The notes under the pieces are model-generated. The model ran no database searches, was not told the DNA's origin, and worked only from the letters and a program-made list of their open reading frames with translations. This document shows positions 29,024 to 39,155 of a stretch of 64,000 bases of DNA, in pieces; position 1 is the first letter of the stretch, and each line of letters starts with the position of its first letter. The position numbers and the translations under genes are program-made. The stretch is from an uncultured bacterium (GTDB lineage: Bacteria > Planctomycetota > Phycisphaerae > Phycisphaerales > SM1A02), in contig CAIKXA010000020.1 in assembly GCA_903831295.1 (NCBI GenBank), forward strand, positions 26,287-90,286. Direction: 5' to 3'.

Positions 29024-30529
29024 TTATCCGTGAATCACGCGGCCCTCGGAGGCAAGCGCGGCCTCATGGATGCTTTCAGCCATAGTGGGATGCGCATGCA
29101 CGGTTGAGATAATGTCCTCGATAGTGGCTTCAAGCCGCTTGGCGATACAAATTTCATGGATCAATTCGCTGGCGTCTTCGCCAAAAATATGCGCGCCCAA
29201 AATTTCTCCGTATGGCTTGCTTGCGATCAGTTTCACAAGACCTTCCGTGGCGCCAACCGCGATTGCTTTGCCGTGCGCCTTCAGGGGATATTTTCCAACC
29301 GTGTATGACAAACCCTTTGCTTTCACATCGCGCTCGGTCATGCCCACGCTGGCCACTTGAGGATTGCAATACGTTGCGCCAGGAATACTGGCGTAATCCA
29401 CTCCCAAAGTGTGGTGGCCCATGAATCGTTCAACACACGCCACGGCCTCCTCGCTTGCAACGTGCGCAAGCCACGGTGGACCAATCACGTCACCAATCGC
29501 GTACACACCGGGCAAACTTGTTTGATACGTGGGCTCGGATTTTTCCGTGTAGTCCGTCCATATATGTCCACGCGCCGGACCCGCGTCCCACATTTTTAAA
29601 CCAAGCGACGCGTCGCACAATCCTTCAACGCGCGCGCGTACGCCAGCGGCCACAAGAACCACCTCGCACTCCAGAACTTTTTTGCTGGCGTCTTTCACGC
29701 TTTCAATCGTGACCTTGGCGCCGCTTGCGCCCTTGTCCACGGAGGCCGCTTTATGCCCGGTGAAAAATTGAATGCCTTGTTTCTCAAATGATTTTTGAGC
29801 GGCGGCGCAAATGTCGTCATCTTCCACCGGAAGAATGCGATCTTGCATTTCAATCACAGTCACTTTGGTGCCGAACGAGTTGTAAAAATATGCAAACTCC
29901 ATGCCGATCGCGCCAGAGCCAATGATCACCATGCTCGCTGGTTTCTTAGGCAAATTCATGGCTTCATAACTGGAGATCACCACCTTGCCGTCGTTTGGAG
30001 CGAACGGAAGTTGCACGGGTTGGGCGCCAGTTGAAATAAGAATGCGATCCGCCTCGATGGTTTCACCCGCGCCATCGCCGGAACCACCGTAGTACGCGCC
30101 GGTTGCCTTGCCCACCAGAATTTTGCATGGCTCGTTACCAACTTTGCCCGAGAGAATTTTTGCGTGACCCACAATGTGTTCAATTTTATTTTTCTTGAAC
30201 AAGTAGGCGATGCCAGAATTCAAAGTGCCTGTGATGTTGCGGCTTCGACCAACAACTTTGCTCCAATCCACGGAGACATCCGTGGACTTAAATTGAAATC
30301 CCCATTCGGCGCCGTGCGTGATTGCCTCGCGATACAGTTCCGCATTGTGCAGCAACGCTTTGGTTGGAATGCAACCCCAGTTCAAACACACGCCACCAAG
30401 TTTGTCGCGCTCAACGCACGCCACCTTTAAACCCATCTGCGCGGCGCGAATGGCGCCGACATAACCACCAGGACCGCCACCAATCACCACAAGATCAAAG
30501 CGCTTTAGGGCCATAACTGCAATCTCCAT
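29024..30529 (-). CDS. lpdA: Dihydrolipoyl dehydrogenase (E3)
   Basis: VIGGGPGGYVGAIRAAQMGLKVACVERDKLGGVCLNWGCIPTKALL redox-active motif, HAHPTMAESIHEAAL. Confidence 0.97.
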   Translation of the reverse strand: MEIAVMALKRFDLVVIGGGPGGYVGAIRAAQMGLKVACVERDKLGGVCLNWGCIPTKALLHNAELYREAITHGAEWGFQFKSTDVSVDWSKVVGRSRNITGTLNSGIAYLFKKNKIEHIVGHAKILSGKVGNEPCKILVGKATGAYYGGSGDGAGETIEADRILISTGAQPVQLPFAPNDGKVVISSYEAMNLPKKPASMVIIGSGAIGMEFAYFYNSFGTKVTVIEMQDRILPVEDDDICAAAQKSFEKQGIQFFTGHKAASVDKGASGAKVTIESVKDASKKVLECEVVLVAAGVRARVEGLCDASLGLKMWDAGPARGHIWTDYTEKSEPTYQTSLPGVYAIGDVIGPPWLAHVASEEAVACVERFMGHHTLGVDYASIPGATYCNPQVASVGMTERDVKAKGLSYTVGKYPLKAHGKAIAVGATEGLVKLIASKPYGEILGAHIFGEDASELIHEICIAKRLEATIEDIISTVHAHPTMAESIHEAALASEGRVIHG

Positions 30530-30553
30530 ATCGATTCAATTTGAACAATGTGA

Positions 30554-30574
30554 TTTCTTGGGACATCCAAGAAA
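30554..30574. repeat. Perfect 8-bp stem-loop in the lpdA / hybrid kinase divergent region
   Basis: TTTCTTGG-GACAT-CCAAGAAA. Confidence 0.5.
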
Positions 30575-30657
30575 ATATACAGGTTTCGTATGAGAAGTTA
30601 TCGTAGCGATGCTTCAGGTGTTGGGCGGGGAAGTTTCTTTCCCATAGGAAAACAGCT

Positions 30658-32433
30658 TTGATGAGTGAAACCACAAACAAAGACAACGCGCAGGATGAAA
30701 AAGATCTATTGGCCGCCGCGTTGCAAGCCGCGGGCCACGGCGTTTGGCACTGGAATTTGCTGGATGGATCCGCCTGGTATTCGGCGGGATTTAGAAAAAT
30801 GTTGGGATTTAGCGATAGCGCAGAATTTCCAGATCGCTTTGAAACATTCGCCAGCCGCGTGCATCCCGACGATATTGGCCGCGTGCATCACGCCGTTGCG
30901 ACACACTTGGATGGCGAGGATAAATTTGATTTGGAATTTAGAATGCGCGTCAAGGACGGAACTTGGTCTTGGTTTCGCGCGCGCGGGCGCTCCGTTGTTG
31001 AGGATGGAAAATCAACCAAGATGCTTGGCACGCTGACCGAGTGGCCGCTTTCTAGTGCCCGCGATCAACTTGCGGCTTCGGCCAGCGACAAACTGGCCGC
31101 GGCGCTGCACGATCAAAGTCAAAGTTCTCGCGCGCTTGAAAAAGCTCGCGCTGATTTGCAGATTCAAAATCAGGAGTTACAACGCGCGCGAGCAACCGCC
31201 GAGGCGGCAACCATGAGCAAGAGCATGTTTCTGGCAAACATGAGCCACGAAATTCGCACACCCATGACGGCGATACTTGGGTTTGTGGATCTTCTTACGG
31301 AGGAACAAAAAGACTTGGCGGAGCGGGAGTTTATTGTGAACGCGATTCGTCGCAACGGCAAACATCTTCTCACCATCATCAACGACATTCTTGATTTGTC
31401 CAAAATCGAAGCCGGCGGCATGGGTGTGGAAATTATTTCTTGCGCTCCGCTGAATATTATTCAAGATGTTGTTTCGTTCATGCAACCCCAGGCGCTTGAT
31501 CGCGGCTTGGAATTGTTTGTGGAGTTGAAATCACCCATTCCAGAAACCATCGAGACAGATCCAACGCGTTTGCGCCAAATATTGATGAATTTGATTGGAA
31601 ACTCCATCAAATTCACCGAGCATGGTGGAGTGAAGGTGTTGGTTCATTTCACCAATGAACCAATGGAACCCAGGGTTGAACCCGATCAAAGCGATGCGGC
31701 GCCGGCGGCAAATCGAATTCAAGTGCAAGTGATGGACACGGGAATTGGAATTGACGATGTGCAGCGACAAAAACTATTCCACCCATTCACGCAGGCCGAC
31801 GCATCAACCACGCGGCGATTTGGCGGGACCGGTCTTGGCCTGACAATCAGTCGAAGGCTGTCGCGCATGTTGGGGGGAGATATTTTCAGCAGCAGCCAAG
31901 CTGGACTTGGAAGCATATTCACCGTTGAAATTGGAATTGGAAACGCAAATTTGGATCGGATGATCACAGTCCTCACGCCACAAACACCGGTGCATTTGGA
32001 ATCAAAATCCAAGATACAGAGTGAAGATCCGCAGCAAATAATTCACAACGCGAAGACCTCCGTGCTTGTGGCAGAGGATGGCGAGGACAATCAAAGGCTG
32101 ATGGTTCACCACCTGACGCGCGCCGGCATGAAAATCACCGTGGCCAACAATGGACATGAAGCGGTGGATCTTGCTATCGCCGCGCAAAAACAAGGACGGG
32201 CGCCCGACGTGATTTTAATGGACATGCAAATGCCAGTCATGGACGGCTACGAGGCGACCGAAAAATTGAGGTCGTTGGGGTGGAGGGGCGCGATTATTGC
32301 GATCACCGCCCACGCAATGAATGGCGACCGCGATCGATGCATGAAGTCTGGTTGCGATGAATACCTGACAAAGCCCATCGAAAAAGATGCGCTGATTCAA
32401 GCCGTGCAAAATCTGGCGAAATTCAAGAGGTGA
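30658..32433 (+). CDS. PAS-containing hybrid sensor histidine kinase with receiver domain
   Basis: PAS (ALQAAGHGVWHWNLLDGSAWYS), FLANMSHEIRTPMTAILGF H-box, FGGTGLGLTISRRL, REC VLVAEDGEDNQRL...DVILMDMQMPVMDG. Confidence 0.95.
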   Translation: MMSETTNKDNAQDEKDLLAAALQAAGHGVWHWNLLDGSAWYSAGFRKMLGFSDSAEFPDRFETFASRVHPDDIGRVHHAVATHLDGEDKFDLEFRMRVKDGTWSWFRARGRSVVEDGKSTKMLGTLTEWPLSSARDQLAASASDKLAAALHDQSQSSRALEKARADLQIQNQELQRARATAEAATMSKSMFLANMSHEIRTPMTAILGFVDLLTEEQKDLAEREFIVNAIRRNGKHLLTIINDILDLSKIEAGGMGVEIISCAPLNIIQDVVSFMQPQALDRGLELFVELKSPIPETIETDPTRLRQILMNLIGNSIKFTEHGGVKVLVHFTNEPMEPRVEPDQSDAAPAANRIQVQVMDTGIGIDDVQRQKLFHPFTQADASTTRRFGGTGLGLTISRRLSRMLGGDIFSSSQAGLGSIFTVEIGIGNANLDRMITVLTPQTPVHLESKSKIQSEDPQQIIHNAKTSVLVAEDGEDNQRLMVHHLTRAGMKITVANNGHEAVDLAIAAQKQGRAPDVILMDMQMPVMDGYEATEKLRSLGWRGAIIAITAHAMNGDRDRCMKSGCDEYLTKPIEKDALIQAVQNLAKFKR

Positions 32434-32534
32434 GTTCGGTGGTTTGCTTGGATTGCCCACAAATACGCAATTAATCAAATGTGTTTTTGACGCATGGGCG
32501 GTGAAGCCGTAACATTCGTGCCCTTGGAAAAAGC

Positions 32535-33344
32535 ATGCGAATAGGCATCATTAGCGACGTACATGGAAACCTTGAGGCACTGCAAACAGTGCTGGCGGAT
32601 ATCGACACCAAAGGCGTTGATGGAATTATTTCATTGGGTGACATTATTGGCTACGGACCCGATCCGGTGGCTTGCGTGGATCTGGTGGCCAAGCGTTGCA
32701 AGTGGAGTTTGATGGGCAACCATGACTACGCCGTGATGTATGAGCCAACCAATTTCAACAAGGCCGCCGAGGACGCGGCGTTTTGGACGCGCGAACAATT
32801 TGAGGCCGAGGCGAAGCGCGATCGAGATGGAGCCATCAAGCGGTGGGAATTTCTTGGCAAGCTGAGGGTTCGCGTGGCCATGGGCCCGTTTCTTTGCGTG
32901 CACGGTTCGCCGCGGCGGCCGATCAATGAATACATTTTTCCAGAAGACGCGGAAAAGAGTAAAATGGCTCAAATTTTTGAGCGCATAGATAAGTTTTGCA
33001 TGGTGGGGCATACCCATGTTCCCGGCGTGTTCACTGGCGACAACGAGTTTTATAAACCACATGAGATGAACTTTGTTTATGAATTCAACGACCAGGAAAA
33101 AGCCATTATCAATCCCGGGTCGGTTGGTCAGCCGCGTGATTCAGACAACCGCGCTTCGTATGTGATTTTAGATATGAAGGTGGAAAATGTTGTGACTGAC
33201 GAAAATGTAAAGAAGGAAGTAATTACCGCTGAGCGGGCGCACTTCTACAGACTTGACTATCCAATTCAACCAGTGGTTGACAAAATTCACGCAATTAAAG
33301 AACTGTCCGATTGGTTGGGCGATCGATTGCTTGAGGGAAGATAA
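32535..33344 (+). CDS. Metallophosphoesterase (YfcE/Calcineurin-like)
   Basis: IGIISDVHGNLEAL, SLGDIIGYGPDP, MGNHDYAV, VGHTHVPG, NPGSVGQPRD. Confidence 0.95.
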   Translation: MRIGIISDVHGNLEALQTVLADIDTKGVDGIISLGDIIGYGPDPVACVDLVAKRCKWSLMGNHDYAVMYEPTNFNKAAEDAAFWTREQFEAEAKRDRDGAIKRWEFLGKLRVRVAMGPFLCVHGSPRRPINEYIFPEDAEKSKMAQIFERIDKFCMVGHTHVPGVFTGDNEFYKPHEMNFVYEFNDQEKAIINPGSVGQPRDSDNRASYVILDMKVENVVTDENVKKEVITAERAHFYRLDYPIQPVVDKIHAIKELSDWLGDRLLEGR

Positions 33345-33348
33345 AACT

Positions 33349-35568
33349 TTGAGCGAGCAGAAGAAAAAAGCGCGTTGGCCACTCACCCTTGCAGCCTTTC
33401 TTGCCACAGCGGGCGTGATTGCCGCGGCAATTTGGGGTCCGGGAGCAAAGAAAAATGGGGGAGTTGATCCAGCGCTTCCGCAGACGGTAGCCGGCGCGGT
33501 TTCGCCGACAGCAACAACGGCGACAACAGCGACGACGACCGCGGCGATGCCAGCACCAGCGAACACGGCGGCTCCGGTGGCTGCGGCGAACACAACAAGC
33601 GCAACGCCAAACACGCAAGCGCCAACTCAAATCACAACCCAAAAATTCACCGCGCAATTGCCAGCGGGAACAACCGCGCCTAAAGCGACAACCGCGCTGG
33701 GATCGCTTGATCCAAGCAAGTTCAAATTTCAAATTCAATTTTCAACTATCAGCGCTGGTTTTTCGCGCATCATCTTCAGCGATTTTTGGAACAGCGCTGT
33801 TGCGGCGCAGGAGTCGCGTCAAATTCAAAAAGCGCTGGCTCGTAAAGAAACCAGCTCGGCAACAATGCCGGATGATTCGCAGCGCTATGAATTGCAGACC
33901 GTGCAAACACTCGAGGGTTATGAAGTTCCCTTGCTCAGCGCGCGCGCGATCGAAATAGATGGAAGCCCCGCGAGTTTGTATGGCGCGGTATGGGCGGAAC
34001 GATCTCCCGGCGTGTTTGAAACTGAAGTAGTGGGCGACAACGGCGCTGTGGTGTTGCGAGTGACTCGCCAGTTCACCGTGGCGGAAAATTCATACGACCT
34101 AAACCTTCAGCAAACCGTGCAAAATGTATCGCCCGACGCGCACTCCGTGCGTTGGATTCAATATGGCCCGGGCGATCTTTCAATTGATCAAAGCGGCATG
34201 ATGGATATTCGCCGCTTCCAATTTGGCTATTTATACAACGCGCAACGCGATCCAAGCCGCTCCAATGTTGTGGTGCACGGAGCCATGTTTGAACGCGCCG
34301 ATGCGTTGAAAAAAATCACCGCGGGCACGCCGCAACTTTGGCCGCAACCAGATCAGAAGACGCAGGGGTTTGAGTTAAGTTGGTACGGCACAACAAATCG
34401 CTATTTCGCCTTGGCGGTACACGCGCCATTTTCTCCGCCAAAAGATTCCTCAAAAATCATGAGTGCGGTGGAGGGCGTATTTGTAAAAGCGGATGCCGGT
34501 GATGCGACCACGCAAACAATCGTGTGTGAACTTCGTAGCGCGCAAACACAACTCGCCGCCGGAGCGACCGCTCGTTTTGACATGGGCGTGTACGCCGGTC
34601 CGCTCAATCCCAAAGTGCTTGCTGTTGTGGAGCCATATCAATCGTTGCGCATGGATGGCCTGATTGAATATCTCATGGGTGGCTGCTGCAGTTTCTGCAC
34701 CTTCAGTTGGTTGGCGGATTTTATCGTGATCATGCTCACTTTCCTGCATGATTATGTTGTGTTTGATTGGGCCATCGCCATCATGGTGTTGGTCATGGTG
34801 GTGCGATTTTTCTTGCACCCCGTCACCAAGCGCAGTCAGATTTCCATGACCAAGGTCACGCGTGGAATGGCTTCCATCAAGCCAGAACTTGATGCGCTGC
34901 AAAAGCGCTACCCCGGCGACACCAAGAAATTGCAGGCAGAGCAAATGCGTTTGTACCGCGAGAAGGGAATCAATCCCGTGGGTTGCGTGGGCGGAATGCT
35001 GCCAACATTCTTGCAGACACCAATTTGGATCGCGCTGTACGCGGTGTTGTATTTCGCATTCGCACTGCGTCAACAGCCGGCATTCTTTGGAGTGTTTCAG
35101 CAATTTGGCGGCTGGGAATTTTTGGGCGATCTCAGCGCGGCGGATCATTTCATTCGCTTCCCCGCACCACTCATCAAATGGCCGTTTGAGTTTGCGTCCA
35201 TCAATCTCATTCCAATTCTTATGGGCGGACTTTTCTTCTTGCAACAGAAATACATGACGCCGCCGCCAAACGCGTCCATGACGCCAGAGCAATTGCAGCA
35301 GCAGAAGATGATGAAGTGGATGACGGTGGTGTTGTTCCCGGTGATGCTTTACAACGCGCCAAGCGGACTCACGCTGTACATCATGACCAGCACCACAATT
35401 GGAATTTTTGAGGGCAAGCGCATTCGCGCGCAAATGGACAAGATGGATTTCACGCCCAAGCCACGCGACCCCGCCAAGCAGGATCGCATTGGACGCTTCT
35501 ATGAGAAGGCCATGGAGCGCGCGCGCAGCAAGCGTGCTCCGCAAAATAAATTCAAGGATCGCGACTAA
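33349..35568 (+). CDS. yidC: Membrane protein insertase YidC
   Basis: C-terminal VRFFLHPVTKRSQISMTKVTRGMASIKPELDALQKRY...GINPVGCVGGMLPTFLQTPIWIALY; TTG start at 33349. Confidence 0.95.
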   Translation: MSEQKKKARWPLTLAAFLATAGVIAAAIWGPGAKKNGGVDPALPQTVAGAVSPTATTATTATTTAAMPAPANTAAPVAAANTTSATPNTQAPTQITTQKFTAQLPAGTTAPKATTALGSLDPSKFKFQIQFSTISAGFSRIIFSDFWNSAVAAQESRQIQKALARKETSSATMPDDSQRYELQTVQTLEGYEVPLLSARAIEIDGSPASLYGAVWAERSPGVFETEVVGDNGAVVLRVTRQFTVAENSYDLNLQQTVQNVSPDAHSVRWIQYGPGDLSIDQSGMMDIRRFQFGYLYNAQRDPSRSNVVVHGAMFERADALKKITAGTPQLWPQPDQKTQGFELSWYGTTNRYFALAVHAPFSPPKDSSKIMSAVEGVFVKADAGDATTQTIVCELRSAQTQLAAGATARFDMGVYAGPLNPKVLAVVEPYQSLRMDGLIEYLMGGCCSFCTFSWLADFIVIMLTFLHDYVVFDWAIAIMVLVMVVRFFLHPVTKRSQISMTKVTRGMASIKPELDALQKRYPGDTKKLQAEQMRLYREKGINPVGCVGGMLPTFLQTPIWIALYAVLYFAFALRQQPAFFGVFQQFGGWEFLGDLSAADHFIRFPAPLIKWPFEFASINLIPILMGGLFFLQQKYMTPPPNASMTPEQLQQQKMMKWMTVVLFPVMLYNAPSGLTLYIMTSTTIGIFEGKRIRAQMDKMDFTPKPRDPAKQDRIGRFYEKAMERARSKRAPQNKFKDRD

Positions 35569-35638
35569 ATCATTGGCACGCGCCTAGAACGCGCGCGGGT
35601 AAATCCTGTGTTGAGTTGATGCAAGTTGACCCAGAGAG

Positions 35639-37186
35639 TTGGCTTTCATGAAAAATGAAATATCACCGCAAGGCAAGCACAAAGAACAATGGCAGCTTGA
35701 TGATGTCATTGTGGCCGCCTCGTCGCCACCAGGAAGATCCGCGCGCGCGGTGATTCGTGTTTCTGGAATCGGTGCGCTGAAAATTTTAAGCAAGATTGAG
35801 CGACTTTCGACGGTGCGCAACCGTGGAATATTTTCAACCCGCTTGTTTTTTACATTTGGTGAATTACCCGCGCTTGTTGTGGCAATGCCGGGACCCAATT
35901 CCTACACGGGCGAGGATTCTTTTGAACTTCTTGTTCCGGGAAATCAAGACCTTGTTGAAATGATCGTGACGGCGATCGAGCTTATCGACAAGCGTGTTCG
36001 CCGCGCTGGCCCGGGTGAATATTCATTGCGCGCGTTTTTAAGTGGGCGATTAACGCTTGAGCAAGTGGAGGGCGTGGCCGCGACTATTTCCGCGCGCACC
36101 GACGCCGAGCTTCGCGCCGCGGAATATTTACGCAAGGGCACGCTTGGACAAATCGCCACGAGAGTATTGGAGGCGTTGGCCGACATGTTGGCGTTGGTGG
36201 AGGCGGGAATTGATTTCACCGATCAAGAGGATGTTGTGGCAATCTCACCAGATATTTTGTGCGCTGGTTTAAGCGCGGCGCTGAAGGAGATTGACAATAT
36301 TTTAAATCACAGCGTTCCAATGGAGCAACTTGAAGCTGCGCCGTGGGTGGTGCTTGCGGGAAATCCAAACGCGGGAAAGAGCGCGCTGATGAACGCGTTG
36401 TTGAAGCAGGACCGTGCGGTTGTGACCAATCAAGCCGGCACAACGCGCGACGCGTTGGTGGAGCCATGGATCGTTCCGGTTGCCGGCGGAAACCTGGAGG
36501 TTTTATTGGTTGATTCGCCAGGCGCAGAAACGACTAGTGAAATGAGCGACACGGTTTCTCCACCATCTGAAGAATTACGTGGCGCTAGATTTGGCGCGGA
36601 TGAAATTTCTTTGCTGCAACAACTCGGTCAAGAGGCGCGCCTAAAAGCCATCAAACACGCCACGCTGATACTTCATTGCCACGCCGCGGACGCGGGTTTG
36701 CCACCAACCGTGGCCGCGAACGAAATTCTTGTGTTGACCAAATTTGATTTGTTCAAGCCTGGCCAGACGGGTGGCAAAGAAATCTTGTTGGACAAGAGCG
36801 TTGGTTTAAATACGGCAACTCAATCCAACAGCATGAATCTCTCTGGCGGTGTACATACGGTTTGCACCAGCGCCCAAAATAAAGTTGGCTTGGATGAACT
36901 TGCCCACGCGGTTGGCGCGGCACTTATCACTATTGGAATTTCCAGGGCCGGAGAAGGCGTGGCGCTTGCGCAAAGGCATCGGGCGTTATTGGCGGCGTGC
37001 GAAAATGATGTAAAGCAAGCTTTATCCGCCGCTGTTTGCGACATTGGACGCAGACATATTTCAACGCCGGAACTTGTGGCCAGCGCCATGCATAGCGCTA
37101 TAGAAAATCTTGGCGGCATTGCTGGTCGCATGACGCCCGACGACATTCTTGGGCGCATCTTCTCCAGATTTTGCGTGGGTAAGTAA
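35639..37186 (+). CDS. mnmE: tRNA modification GTPase MnmE
   Basis: GPNSYTGEDSFEL, RRAGPGEYSLRAFLSGRLTLEQVEGVA, LAGNPNAGKSALMNALL, C-terminal IFSRFCVGK. Confidence 0.96.
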   Translation: MAFMKNEISPQGKHKEQWQLDDVIVAASSPPGRSARAVIRVSGIGALKILSKIERLSTVRNRGIFSTRLFFTFGELPALVVAMPGPNSYTGEDSFELLVPGNQDLVEMIVTAIELIDKRVRRAGPGEYSLRAFLSGRLTLEQVEGVAATISARTDAELRAAEYLRKGTLGQIATRVLEALADMLALVEAGIDFTDQEDVVAISPDILCAGLSAALKEIDNILNHSVPMEQLEAAPWVVLAGNPNAGKSALMNALLKQDRAVVTNQAGTTRDALVEPWIVPVAGGNLEVLLVDSPGAETTSEMSDTVSPPSEELRGARFGADEISLLQQLGQEARLKAIKHATLILHCHAADAGLPPTVAANEILVLTKFDLFKPGQTGGKEILLDKSVGLNTATQSNSMNLSGGVHTVCTSAQNKVGLDELAHAVGAALITIGISRAGEGVALAQRHRALLAACENDVKQALSAAVCDIGRRHISTPELVASAMHSAIENLGGIAGRMTPDDILGRIFSRFCVGK

Positions 37187-37275
37187 AAACAAACTTTCAG
37201 TCTCGTGACCCACATATTGCTGGGTGCAATTCAAATTACCAATCAAATATCGCGCACAATCGCTACCTTGCCCAC

Positions 37276-37656
37276 ATGAAAGGTTCCCTGACCGTACGTG
37301 TGCGATATTGCGAATGCGACCCGATGGGCGTGGTGCATCACACGGTGTATCCAGTTTGGTTTGAAATGGGTCGCACGGAATTGTTGCGCTCCACTGGAAA
37401 GACCTACCGCGAAATGGAAGAGGCCGGCGCGTTCTTGGCCATTGTCCGCTTGCAGGTGAGTTATAAAAAGCCCGCCAAATATGACGATGAGGTGCGCTTG
37501 GAAACCACCATGACCGATGTTGGTCAAGTGAAGATTGAACACACCTATGAATTGTTTCGCGGTGATGAATTGTTGTGCAGTGCGTCCACCACACTTGCTT
37601 GCATTGACCGCGAGGGCAAGGCGCGGCAGATTCCCGCGAATTTATTTCCAGCGTGA
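37276..37656 (+). CDS. Acyl-CoA thioesterase, YbgC/4HBT family
   Basis: VRYCECDPMGVVHHTVYPVWFEMGRTELLR. Confidence 0.92.
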   Translation: MKGSLTVRVRYCECDPMGVVHHTVYPVWFEMGRTELLRSTGKTYREMEEAGAFLAIVRLQVSYKKPAKYDDEVRLETTMTDVGQVKIEHTYELFRGDELLCSASTTLACIDREGKARQIPANLFPA

Positions 37657-37667
37657 GCGCCGCAACA

Positions 37668-38033
37668 CTAGCCGCGTGATTGCGAGTCGTCTTGAAACTT
37701 TCCAAGCCGCGTGCGAATGCGCAACAATCCCTGCACCACATTTTTCAGGTCATTCTCTAGGCCGCCGCGCAGTGCGCGATCCACTTCAAATGCCGCCGCG
37801 GAACTTTCCACCAACAACGTCAATGTTCCGGCGCGCATGGATTCAACCGACGCCACTTTTTGCAACGCCAACGGCGCGAGTTGCATCCACGCGTCGCTTG
37901 CGGCGCCAATGGATTTTTCCGTTCGCACAAACTGCTTGGCAAATATTGAAACATCTTTATTGATGGATCGATCAGGCTCCCGCCAAGCGCGCCAGCCGCT
38001 TAGTTTTTGAAGTCGATGTTCAAGGGGATCCAT
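37668..38033 (-). CDS. DUF721 / DciA-like protein
   Basis: AWMQLAPLALQKVASVESMRAGTLTLLVESSAAAFEVDRALRGGLENDLKNVVQGLLRIRTRLG resembles DUF721 core (W..L.P..L......R.G.L.V.V.SS..). Confidence 0.6.
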   Translation of the reverse strand: MDPLEHRLQKLSGWRAWREPDRSINKDVSIFAKQFVRTEKSIGAASDAWMQLAPLALQKVASVESMRAGTLTLLVESSAAAFEVDRALRGGLENDLKNVVQGLLRIRTRLGKFQDDSQSRG

Positions 38034-38095
38034 AAACTTATGGTAGCGCCCACGCTTGATAGATTGAAATACGCGTCAACCCACGTGAGTATCCT

Positions 38096-39154
38096 GTGGA
38101 CACCGTGCTTCCAATTCGTCTGGAAAAATTGCGTTGCGAGTTTGGATCAACCGTTGCGGTGGATTCTGTCGACCTGCACATTCCAGCCGGCGCGCTGTAT
38201 TTCATGTTGGGACCATCTGGTTGCGGCAAGACCACATTGTTGCGCATGATCGCCGGCTTTCAAGAACCCACCGGCGGAAAGATTTTCTTTGGCGATCGCG
38301 ATGTCACCAACACGCCGGCTGAAAAGCGAAACACCGGAATGGTTTTTCAAAGCTACGCCCTGTGGCCACACCTAAGCGTGTTTGATAATGTCGCCTTTGG
38401 ACTTCAGGTACGCGGTGTTTCTGCGGCTGAGCAGAAAAAACGCGTTGGTGCCGCGCTTGAAATGGTGCGCATGGGAAATTTGGCGCAGCGAAAACCAAAC
38501 CAACTTTCCGGTGGTCAACAGCAACGCGTTGCCCTGGCGCGCGCCATTGTGTTCAATCCGGAAGTGTTGTTGTTGGATGAGCCACTTTCAAACCTTGACG
38601 CCAAATTGCGCCTGGAAATGCGCGGAGAAATTAAGCGAATTTGCTCTGAAATTCACATGACCACCGTGTATGTCACCCACGATCAGAAAGAGGCGCTCAG
38701 CCTTGCCGACGGTTTGTTGGTGCTTCGTGACGGACATATTGAGCAGGCCGGAACGCCAAAGAGCGTCTATCAACAACCACGCAATTCATTTGTGGCGGAG
38801 TTCATGGGCGAGACCAATTTTATAGCGGGCACCGTGAAAAGCAGCGACGCCACAAGTTGTGAAATAGAAACCGCGGCTGGAATATTGCACAGCAACTGCG
38901 GCTCTGCCAGCATCGGATCAAAAGTTACGCTGAGCATTCGTCCAGAGTCGTTTCGAATTGACGACGGCCCCAATTGCATTCGCGGACTTTGCAAGAGCAG
39001 CCTATATTTGGGCGAGATGTCGCAACACCAAATTGATACGCCGGTTGGCTTTTTGAAAGTGTTTGAACTTGATCCACGCGAGACCACGCGCGTTGGACAG
39101 CAGTTGTCGTTGCGCACGCAACCCGACGCCGTGGTTGTGCTTGCAGAGAAATAA
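38096..39154 (+). CDS. ABC transporter ATP-binding protein (MalK/UgpC/PotA-like)
   Basis: GPSGCGKTTLLRMIAGF, LSGGQQQRVALARA, LLLDEPLSNLDAKLR, TOBE-like C-terminus; GTG start. Confidence 0.94.
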   Translation: MDTVLPIRLEKLRCEFGSTVAVDSVDLHIPAGALYFMLGPSGCGKTTLLRMIAGFQEPTGGKIFFGDRDVTNTPAEKRNTGMVFQSYALWPHLSVFDNVAFGLQVRGVSAAEQKKRVGAALEMVRMGNLAQRKPNQLSGGQQQRVALARAIVFNPEVLLLDEPLSNLDAKLRLEMRGEIKRICSEIHMTTVYVTHDQKEALSLADGLLVLRDGHIEQAGTPKSVYQQPRNSFVAEFMGETNFIAGTVKSSDATSCEIETAAGILHSNCGSASIGSKVTLSIRPESFRIDDGPNCIRGLCKSSLYLGEMSQHQIDTPVGFLKVFELDPRETTRVGQQLSLRTQPDAVVVLAEK

Positions 39155-39155
39155 A

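Noticed and set aside
33508-33600. Short imperfect ACA/GCG repeats
   Set aside because: Encodes the Thr/Ala-rich linker of YidC; low-complexity coding sequence, not a regulatory repeat
34450-35544. 364-aa minus-strand ORF
   Set aside because: Antisense to yidC, His/Gln-rich, no recognisable domain
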